NCBI RefSeq assembly: GCF_009725995.1
Contig: NZ_RCNS01000001.1
Span: 290,283 to 354,282 of the forward strand
Reading direction: 5' to 3'
Length of the DNA stretch: 64,000 nucleotides
Source of the DNA: Zobellia laminariae
Lineage (GTDB): Bacteria; Bacteroidota; Bacteroidia; Flavobacteriales; Flavobacteriaceae
The notes under the pieces: model-generated
What the model saw: the letters and a program-made list of their open reading frames with translations, nothing else
What the model was told of the DNA's origin: nothing
Databases searched by the model: none
Translations under genes and position numbers: made by a program
In this document: in pieces, positions 57,734-64,000 of the stretch
Layout of the letters: every line of letters begins with the position of its first letter
Position numbering within the stretch: position 1 is the stretch's first letter

Positions 57734-58162
57734 TTACATGATTTTTACTCGCGCTCCTTTTATTTCAAAAGTACCTTCAGCATAAGTATACGTACCAGAA
57801 AGGACTTCTCCTTTTGCAGTTAGTTTAACGTTAAAAACAGTGCCTTCTAACTTTATTTCAAAACTAATAGTATTACCTACTAAATTAACTTTTTTGCCAA
57901 AAACCTCCTTTTCATCAAGCTGAACAAATACATTATTCTCTCCGTTCTCATGAAAAATAGAAAGCGCCCCTAACTTATATTGTTCGGGTGCATTTTCTGC
58001 AGAATATTCCCAACTTCCAAGTAGTTCACTCTCTACAGGCTTTACTTCTTCACACTCCTTATCATCGGTATTCAAAACATTTGCGCTCAGAGCGCTACCA
58101 AAAGTCATGCTAGTTAAAAAAGCGGCCAATACTGCGAGGGAATTTTTCTTAAAAGTTCTCAT
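57734..58162 (-). CDS. small secreted protein of unknown function
   Basis: A 142-aa protein with a signal peptide (MRTFKKNSLAVLAAFLTSMTFGSALSA) and a beta-rich mature domain that begins after ECEEVKPVESELLGSWEYSAEN. GSWEY and the alternating pattern (GNTISFEIKLEGTVFNVKLT; GTYTYAEGTFEIKGARV) look like a lipocalin-like barrel fragment. It lies 97 bases upstream of the amidohydrolase gene on the same strand and might be co-transcribed. No family identified. Confidence 0.7.
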   Translation of the reverse strand: MRTFKKNSLAVLAAFLTSMTFGSALSANVLNTDDKECEEVKPVESELLGSWEYSAENAPEQYKLGALSIFHENGENNVFVQLDEKEVFGKKVNLVGNTISFEIKLEGTVFNVKLTAKGEVLSGTYTYAEGTFEIKGARVKIM

Positions 58163-58250
58163 TTCTTCAACAAATTAATTCGTACTAATTTCAGGCACAT
58201 TTCTTATTTAAAAATGGAACCATCTATATAAAACGAACATAAGACCCTTA

Positions 58251-59018
58251 TTATTTTGTTGAGCGCGATTTAGGCTTGTCTGCCATTTTAACGTAAACTA
58301 GTTTTTTACGTCCTTTTGAATCTTCGCGACGATCTACTTCTATTGATTTGATGGAATTGATAAGCGGCGTTAGCTTTTGAAAACCGTAGTTACGAGAGTC
58401 AAAGTTGGGTTGTTTTTTCTGCAAAAGACTCCCTACATCACCCAAAAAGGCCCATCCGTCATCATCGGCTACATCATCTATTGTAGAGGCTATTAATCTA
58501 ATATCTTTAGCTGTAATTCTATCTACATTACTCTTGGCGGCCTTTGGCGTCTTGGCACTAACAGAACTATCTTCTTCCTCGTCTTCCTTCTTCAGTATTT
58601 CTATATAAATAAATTTATCGCAAGCCACTATAAAAGGGTTGGGTGTTTTCTTTTCACCAATCCCAAATACCTGCATACCGGCTTCACGCAAACGCGTAGC
58701 CAAACGAGTAAAGTCACTATCACTACTCACGATACAAAATCCGTTGACCTTTCCTGCATAGAGCACATCCATAGCGTCTATGATCATAGCAGAATCCGTT
58801 GCGTTCTTACCTTGGGTATACCCATATTGCTGTATTGGGGTTATAGCATTCTCTAAAAGAACATTTTTCCATTTCCCAAGACGTGGATTGGTCCAGTCTC
58901 CATAAATACGCTTTATGGTAGGATTGCCGTATTTAGCAATTTCCTCCATCATTTCCTTTACGTAAGCCGAAGGAATGTTGTCACCATCTATAAGTACCGC
59001 AAGATTTAAATCCATCAT
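58251..59018 (-). CDS. NYN-domain RNase-like protein with LOTUS/OST-HTH domain
   Basis: A 255-aa protein. Residues 1-145 form a NYN (PIN-like) domain: NLAVLIDGDNIPS holds the first acidic pair, DSAMIIDAMDVLY the next, and FCIVSSDSDFTRLATRLRE the third. An acidic linker (EILKKEDEEEDSS) leads to a LOTUS/OST-HTH domain (about 170-245, with GWAFLGDVGSLLQKKQPNFDSRNYGFQKL). The pairing occurs in LabA-like and Limkain-type proteins and suggests RNA recognition plus cleavage. Start at ATG 59018 or the next codon. Target RNA unknown. Confidence 0.88.
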   Translation of the reverse strand: MMDLNLAVLIDGDNIPSAYVKEMMEEIAKYGNPTIKRIYGDWTNPRLGKWKNVLLENAITPIQQYGYTQGKNATDSAMIIDAMDVLYAGKVNGFCIVSSDSDFTRLATRLREAGMQVFGIGEKKTPNPFIVACDKFIYIEILKKEDEEEDSSVSAKTPKAAKSNVDRITAKDIRLIASTIDDVADDDGWAFLGDVGSLLQKKQPNFDSRNYGFQKLTPLINSIKSIEVDRREDSKGRKKLVYVKMADKPKSRSTK

Positions 59019-59177
59019 GATTATATTTTCTTTACTGCAAGTTACGTTGATTCTTCCAAAAAAAAGAAGCGATTTTTACATAAAAAACCACAATCCATTC
59101 ATTTCTGGCCTCGCTGCTTTTTATTAGGTTTTAAGAAGGTTCTTCACTAAGTTTGATTTTCCAAACCCTATATTTTT

Positions 59178-59966
59178 ATGAAAAATTCCATCCAAAGTTC
59201 TTTTATAGCTTTCATTTTAATTTTTGCTGTAGCCCTTTCTGCAAACGCACAAAATCTAGACAAACAGTTTTATCAATTAAAAACCTATTTACTAAAAGAT
59301 GGAAATCAAGAAAAGGTTGTAGACACTTATTTAAAAGATGCCTATTTACCTGCTTTAAAAAGAGCGGGAATAGAGAATGTTGGTGTTTTTAAATTAATTC
59401 CTTCAGAAGACATAAACGACCTTAAAATTTATGTACTGATACCTTTTAGCTCTCTTGACCAATTTTTGACATTGGATAATATGTTAGCTCAGGATAAAAG
59501 CTATATTTCCGCTGGTGATAGCTATATCCATGCAAAACATGATAACGCCCCTTATGAGCGTATCAGTTCCACTTTAATGAAAGCTTTTCCAGAAATGCCT
59601 ATAATGGAAGCATCCAAAATAGAAGGGCCAAGAAAAGAACGTGTGTACGAACTTCGTAGTTATGAATCTTCCACCGAAGCCATTTACCAGAACAAAGTAG
59701 ATATGTTCAATGCAGGAGGTGAGGTAGCACTCTTTGATTCCTTAGGTTTTAATGCCGTTTTTTATGCCGAAGTATTATCCGGAGACCGTATGCCCAACTT
59801 AATATATATGACCACTTTTGAAAATATGGAATCTAGAGACGCCCACTGGGATGCTTTTAGAACAGCTCCAAAATGGTTGGAATTAAAGGCTGACCCAAAT
59901 TATCAAAATAATGTTAGCAAGGCAGATATTATACTGCTTTACCCTACTGAATATTCAGATTATTAA
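59178..59966 (+). CDS. secreted NIPSNAP-family protein
   Basis: A 262-aa protein with signal peptide MKNSIQSSFIAFILIFAVALSANAQ. Two related dimeric alpha-beta-barrel units follow: FYQLKTYLLKDGNQEKVVDT with VGVFKLIPSEDIND, and RVYELRSYESSTEAIYQNKV with MPNLIYMTTFENMESRDAHW. NIPSNAP domains are of unclear function, and most have no signal peptide, so the exported form is notable. Stands alone, convergent with ompA 12 bases away. Confidence 0.88.
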   Translation: MKNSIQSSFIAFILIFAVALSANAQNLDKQFYQLKTYLLKDGNQEKVVDTYLKDAYLPALKRAGIENVGVFKLIPSEDINDLKIYVLIPFSSLDQFLTLDNMLAQDKSYISAGDSYIHAKHDNAPYERISSTLMKAFPEMPIMEASKIEGPRKERVYELRSYESSTEAIYQNKVDMFNAGGEVALFDSLGFNAVFYAEVLSGDRMPNLIYMTTFENMESRDAHWDAFRTAPKWLELKADPNYQNNVSKADIILLYPTEYSDY

Positions 59967-59978
59967 TAAAAAATTAAA

Positions 59979-61103
59979 TTAGGGTGTGGGCTTACTAATA
60001 ATAAACTCCACCCTTCTGTTTTGCTTTCTACCTTCAGAAGTAGCATTATTAGCTATTGGCTTGTCTCCTCCGTGACCTTGCCATACTACGCGATTTTTAT
60101 TCAGACCCAAATGCACAAGGTATTCGGCGACAGCCTTTGCTCGTTTCTTAGATAAAGAACGATTATACTTATTACTCCCAATAGAATCCGTAAAACCGTT
60201 TATTGAAATATGTAATGTCTTATTCTTTAACAAATAGATATAGATACCACCAAGCTCTTTCTTAGCAGTTTCCAACAATGAAGCTTTATCAAAAGCGAAA
60301 AGAACGTCTTCAAAGACGTGGATTTTATCTAGTTCAAATGTGCGTGATTCCACATTTGCAAGAATAACTTCTTGTTTGGCTTTATTAGTTTCTGCTTCCG
60401 ATACCTCAACCATATCTACATAATAGTACGCACCTTGCTTGGCATTGCGTTTGGTCTTAAAAAGCCGGGTTCGGGCATTGCTTTTGAAATTACCGATCAT
60501 TAAATATTTTTCCGAGCCTTTAGCTACGAATTCTGTATGCACCAATATCCAATCTTGGGTATCCGAATAGAAATTGGAATACCCTATTTCTAAATAATTA
60601 TAAGCGTTTTCTTTCTGCTGATAGAGGAGCTTCTTTGACAGTTCCTTTTTTACAGGAATACGCAGTTTATCCTTAGAAAATAGAACTCCAAATTCTTTAA
60701 TGGCGAAATCTGAACGTTCTGCTAAACTCACATAAAAAGATACCCTATACTTTGTTCCTTCTTTTAACGGTTGAAGTAATTTAGTTTGAAAATATTCTCT
60801 GTAATCATCTGGTGCAAAAAGATAAAGCCCAGCGTAACCCTGACCAAAATTTGCAGGTTGCGATCCATTAAAATTCTTTGGCGTACCCATTTCCGTACTG
60901 CATCCGTTAAAGTAATCTGTAGAACCCTCCGTAGGAGTTGACCAACCTTTAACATCTGTACTAAAATTACCCAAGCGTTTAGGGCAATTTACGTAAGCCT
61001 CAAAACTAGGGTTTTCAACTAAGTTCTGTGAATTCAGCGTTTGCAAAAAGTACATCCCGAATAAAAAAAACATCATATTCCCGAGTGGAAATTTAGTCAT
61101 CAT
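59979..61103 (-). CDS. OmpA-family outer-membrane protein
   Basis: A 374-aa protein with a signal peptide (MMTKFPLGNMMFFLFGMYFLQTLNSQ, start uncertain by a codon or more). Residues 28-225 form a jelly-roll-like domain starting LVENPSFEAYVNCPKRLGNF. The last 110 residues are the peptidoglycan-binding OmpA domain: INGFTDSIGSNKYNRSLSKK, RAKAVAEYLVHLGLNKNRV and NATSEGRKQNRRVEFII. It anchors the outer membrane to the cell wall. The novel-looking N-terminal part may have a separate binding function. Confidence 0.9.
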   Translation of the reverse strand: MMTKFPLGNMMFFLFGMYFLQTLNSQNLVENPSFEAYVNCPKRLGNFSTDVKGWSTPTEGSTDYFNGCSTEMGTPKNFNGSQPANFGQGYAGLYLFAPDDYREYFQTKLLQPLKEGTKYRVSFYVSLAERSDFAIKEFGVLFSKDKLRIPVKKELSKKLLYQQKENAYNYLEIGYSNFYSDTQDWILVHTEFVAKGSEKYLMIGNFKSNARTRLFKTKRNAKQGAYYYVDMVEVSEAETNKAKQEVILANVESRTFELDKIHVFEDVLFAFDKASLLETAKKELGGIYIYLLKNKTLHISINGFTDSIGSNKYNRSLSKKRAKAVAEYLVHLGLNKNRVVWQGHGGDKPIANNATSEGRKQNRRVEFIISKPTP

Positions 61104-61205
61104 GAGCGTTTAAGTCGGCTCTAAAATAGACAAATAAAAACATACTCAAATTTACCCTATCTAAGCAGAGTAGTCTTTTTAAGGTATAAAGGACTATTGA
61201 ATAGG

Positions 61206-62678
61206 TTAGTTTAAAGAATCAATATAAGCTTGGATCAAGTCTACACCTTCCGTGTGTAATTCTGTAATACCTATGAGTGGCATAGAAGGTCCGTAAGCAG
61301 GGTCTGTATCAACTCTTGCTCTAATATCTGCTTTAAATTCTTCTACATTGCTATCTGCATACAAAGTTTCATATCTAAAATCTGGACGAATACCTTCGTT
61401 TGAATTATGTAGACCACCAGGTTGGTGACAATGTGCACAATTCACATCCATATAAGCTTTGGCACGTTCCGTAAGCGTAAAAGAATCATCTAACCAATCT
61501 GGAAGTCTTTCAATTGCTGCCGTGGCAGGTGCCCCGGAAAGCAAACCTTTATCAATGAAATTTTGAAGTTGATTTTTACCCTTGTACACAAAGTTTAAGT
61601 TTCTCGCTTTGGGACCAATTGGAATAGTTGTATTGTTTACATCATGACACTGAGTACAATTAATTGTAAACGGCACTTTATAGCCAACGGATTGATTACT
61701 ACCCGAACCATCTATCCAGCTTACCTGTACAGTGGGTGCATCATTACTAAAGTTAGCTTCTGTCTGATTTTCGTTCCAAAGATAATTGCCCATACTCCAT
61801 GCTCCATTAGATTTAATCATCACACGGGTTTCTATTAATTTTGTACCAAGAGATTCATCTCTTTCATCATTATAATAGAAGAAGGTTTTACTAATTATAG
61901 TATTATCCGGGAACTGCAACAACCCTTCATCAGTGTAAGTCATCTGTGCACCTTCAGGAAGAGATATAGTTCTGAATTTTTGGGCATAATCACTATACAA
62001 AGGCGTGCTTAAACTATACTCGTATGAGGTGGTATTGGGAACCAAATCGCTTGGGTTTCCTCTGAATATTTTTAAATCGGATAATTTTGGAAGAAACTCA
62101 GCAACAGCATAAACGGTATCATCTAAATACGGATTACTACCTCCTGTTACCTCATCACCATTATTCACGCCATCTGCATCACAATCGGCATTTTTCCAAA
62201 CGTTGTTTGCCGCGTTGTAACCTGTATAATTTTCATCTTGAATAGGATCGCAAGGATTGTTTTTATCAGTTCCGTCCGCATCTTCTTGAAAATCGGGAAT
62301 ACCATCACCATCCGTATCTTTGGTTTCATCTACATATGGATCTGTACCATTGGTAAGTTCTTCTGCATTTGTTATACCATCAATATCACAATCGGCACCT
62401 AGCCAAATGGTATTATCCGCATCGTAACCTGTATAACCAGAATTGGGTTTTGGGTCACAAGGATTGGTTTTACTTGTACCATCTAAAATTTCCTTTGAAT
62501 CAAGAATTCCATCGCCGTCTGTATCTACATCAACAGAAACCGGAGCCTCAGAATCATCGGACCCACAAGCAGCAAAAAGAATCATTGATGCTACAAGTAC
62601 AGTACCAGCGATTTTTCTTCCCGAAAGAAACCTAAAACTTCTATGATTGGCCTGGGCGTTTTTATTATTCTGAAACAT
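61206..62678 (-). CDS. diheme c-type cytochrome lipoprotein with calcium repeats (SO2930-like)
   Basis: A 490-aa lipoprotein; I chose the ATG at 62678, which gives a start ahead of the lipobox FAAC (near residue 36). After the anchor come four Asp-rich thrombospondin-3-like repeats (DTDGDGILDSKE, DCDIDGITNAEEL, DTDGDGIPDFQED, DCDADGVNNGDEV) that should bind calcium. The C-terminal part matches the SO2930 diheme family, with heme motifs CTQCH and CAHCH about 70 residues apart. The fusion of calcium repeats and diheme domain looks Bacteroidota-specific. An envelope electron-transfer role is inferred. Confidence 0.85.
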   Translation of the reverse strand: MFQNNKNAQANHRSFRFLSGRKIAGTVLVASMILFAACGSDDSEAPVSVDVDTDGDGILDSKEILDGTSKTNPCDPKPNSGYTGYDADNTIWLGADCDIDGITNAEELTNGTDPYVDETKDTDGDGIPDFQEDADGTDKNNPCDPIQDENYTGYNAANNVWKNADCDADGVNNGDEVTGGSNPYLDDTVYAVAEFLPKLSDLKIFRGNPSDLVPNTTSYEYSLSTPLYSDYAQKFRTISLPEGAQMTYTDEGLLQFPDNTIISKTFFYYNDERDESLGTKLIETRVMIKSNGAWSMGNYLWNENQTEANFSNDAPTVQVSWIDGSGSNQSVGYKVPFTINCTQCHDVNNTTIPIGPKARNLNFVYKGKNQLQNFIDKGLLSGAPATAAIERLPDWLDDSFTLTERAKAYMDVNCAHCHQPGGLHNSNEGIRPDFRYETLYADSNVEEFKADIRARVDTDPAYGPSMPLIGITELHTEGVDLIQAYIDSLN

Positions 62679-62798
62679 GATGTATTTTCTTATTAGCAAC
62701 TAAAACAAAAATAAGTATTCTAGCACGAATCTTACGACAGCATAGATAAGACCCTAAAAAAATCGGGTAAACACACTTTACCTATTTTTATAAAGAAA

Positions 62799-64000
62799 CT
62801 ATAGATCGAATTTATAGGTCAAACCTCCCATAACTTGCAAGCCCTGAACAGGATAGTTAGAAAAACGTTGGTAATTGTTATTGGCAATATTTGCCATTTT
62901 TACAAAGAAAGAAAGCTGATCATTCCAGCGATATCCTACATGGAAATTAGCATCAAAATAGCTATCCAAAACTACCGGGGTCGCAAAAAAATCTGCAGGA
63001 ATGCCACTAGCAGAAGCAATGGTTACTACATCATCTCGTTCACCTACATAAAACAGATTTGCACCTGCATACCATTTTTCTCCTATTTGGTAATCCATAA
63101 ACAATGAACCTTTAAGATCAGGTAAGTTCCAAGCTGGGTTATCCGTTTCCGTATTGTAGTTGAAATATTCTACATTCACTCCTAAACTAAAGTTACGGTT
63201 TACATCTACATTTAATTCTCCAAAAGCTCCAATAGTCTTCACATCATCATAAAACACTTCAAAAGAATTACCGTAGTAATAGCCTTTTTCATCAGTTCTA
63301 GAATCATTTATAGCATTCAGTTTATATAGTGCCTTTCTGTCTTCTGTAGTGTAACTTACTTTAACATTATAACTCAAATTAGGCAAAATCTGTCCTTTTA
63401 AACCCACATAAGCATCATACTTTTTATCCGTAGGAACAATGTCCAAAGTTGGGGAAACGTAAGGGTTGTCTTCTACAAAACCATAGTAAGAGTTCTGCAT
63501 TAAATCACCCTCTACTCCACCGTAGACTATAGCCATATCATCTAACAATCTGTAAGATGCGGTAACCGCAGGGTAGATATAGAAATTACTATCGCTATTT
63601 TCAGAATCAAGACCGTACACAAGATTTACACCTAAATTCAACGAAAAATCTTCGTTTAACAAAGCTAAGCTTGGGTTAATACCTACTTGTAGATTGCTAT
63701 AATTAATTTCTGGTGTATTGGTTGGGTTGTTAAGGCTAGAGTTTTTAAAACTACCGCTTACGTAATCCACTTTAGCTTTAACCCCAAAGTTCTCGTCAGC
63801 CACAGGGAATGAAAAACCTGTTTTAAAAACAGCTCTATTCTCTCCAGATTTAACAGCATCCCAAAATCTTCTGTATTCTAGTTTTGCATTTTCAAAATAG
63901 GAATCTTCTACATTAATATGACCCGATGCTTCGGCCATATAATAATTTTGACGCTCGTCAATACCATCTACCTCTTCTTCTGTAAAAGTAGCGTCCGGAA
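62799..64000 (-). CDS. TonB-dependent receptor-like barrel, 5' end outside window
   Basis: At least 400 codons open to the right edge; codons upstream of an internal Met at 63938 (reading ERQNYYMAEAS) continue without a stop, so the gene starts beyond 64000. The visible part is a series of long amphipathic strands (GVNLVYGLDSEN, YSVKVSYTTEDRK-like, GELNVDVNRNFSLGVNVEYFNY, AGANLFYVGERDD) and ends QVMGGLTYKFDL, with a barrel-type C-terminal pattern. Length and style fit a TonB-dependent receptor, but the plug domain is not in view. It is 121 bases upstream of the diheme cytochrome gene on the same strand. Confidence 0.75.
   Translation of the reverse strand, partial: PDATFTEEEVDGIDERQNYYMAEASGHINVEDSYFENAKLEYRRFWDAVKSGENRAVFKTGFSFPVADENFGVKAKVDYVSGSFKNSSLNNPTNTPEINYSNLQVGINPSLALLNEDFSLNLGVNLVYGLDSENSDSNFYIYPAVTASYRLLDDMAIVYGGVEGDLMQNSYYGFVEDNPYVSPTLDIVPTDKKYDAYVGLKGQILPNLSYNVKVSYTTEDRKALYKLNAINDSRTDEKGYYYGNSFEVFYDDVKTIGAFGELNVDVNRNFSLGVNVEYFNYNTETDNPAWNLPDLKGSLFMDYQIGEKWYAGANLFYVGERDDVVTIASASGIPADFFATPVVLDSYFDANFHVGYRWNDQLSFFVKMANIANNNYQRFSNYPVQGLQVMGGLTYKFDL

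Overview
This is an AT-rich chromosomal segment from a member of the Bacteroidota, most likely a marine Flavobacteriaceae in the broad Zobellia/Maribacter/Cellulophaga neighbourhood. I cannot fix the genus from the sequence alone. The evidence is: four secreted proteins with type IX secretion (T9SS) C-terminal sorting domains, a fused SecDF, Bacteroidota-only families (DUF1599, the BT_3928 family, DUF4293), short or absent Shine-Dalgarno sequences, several TTG starts, and promoters of the form TTG-N19-22-TAnnTTTG. I see no transposase, integrase, phage gene, CRISPR array or restriction system, so this reads as stable core genome.

Layout. 1-1700: a possible 20-aa hydrophobic peptide with its own terminator, a 50-aa conserved-looking small protein, apt, and a tRNA-Arg with a good promoter. 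1.7-6.3 kb: a very large metallophosphatase plus outer-membrane barrel protein and an unrelated barrel protein. 6.8-7.8 kb: a two-gene YeeE/YedE sulfur-compound transporter. 7.8-16.5 kb: a housekeeping block (clpS, prmA, tpiA, a DoxX/MauE-like protein, DUF1599, then folP and cdaA on the other strand, an MsbA-like ABC exporter, truA, a YfcE-like phosphodiesterase). 16.5-21.3 kb: two tandem T9SS cargo proteins sharing a repeated beta-sandwich unit, an outer-membrane barrel and a DM13-domain lipoprotein. 21.5-27.7 kb: DUF4293, rho, two orphan envelope proteins, rpsT, two identical tRNA-Glu genes and proS. 27.8-34.0 kb: a low-complexity lipoprotein, a FadL/OmpP1-like channel and two paralogous T9SS type-B proteins. 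34.2-36.4 kb: folE-cysS. 36.4-39.4 kb: an AraC regulator divergent from aldehyde dehydrogenase plus DUF779. 39.5-43.2 kb: yidD, lgt, a DUF192 lipoprotein, a GNAT enzyme and a ModF-like double ATPase. 43.3-53.1 kb: secDF, mdh, a small lipoprotein, a universal-stress protein paired with a PiT-like transporter, a secreted protein of unknown function, and gyrB. 53.5-64 kb: asnB, DUF2911, an amidohydrolase, a small secreted protein, NYN-LOTUS, a secreted NIPSNAP protein, OmpA, a calcium-repeat diheme cytochrome lipoprotein and the 3' part of a TonB-dependent receptor-like barrel that runs off the right edge.

How it works together. Much of the window is envelope biology: lipoprotein maturation (lgt) with many lipoprotein clients, protein export (secDF, yidD), outer-membrane barrels and T9SS cargo. 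The rest is tRNA charging and modification, folate/pterin synthesis (folP, folE), c-di-AMP signalling (cdaA), transcription termination (rho), DNA topology (gyrB) and central metabolism (tpiA, mdh, asnB). Convergent gene pairs are usually separated by short bidirectional hairpin terminators or overlap by a few bases.

I do not see a defence island or other obvious new system. The best candidates for something undescribed are the three-part phosphatase/kinase-like/barrel protein, the 20-aa hydrophobic peptide transcript, the two tandem T9SS proteins built on a shared unnamed domain, and the stress-protein/PiT-like transporter pair.
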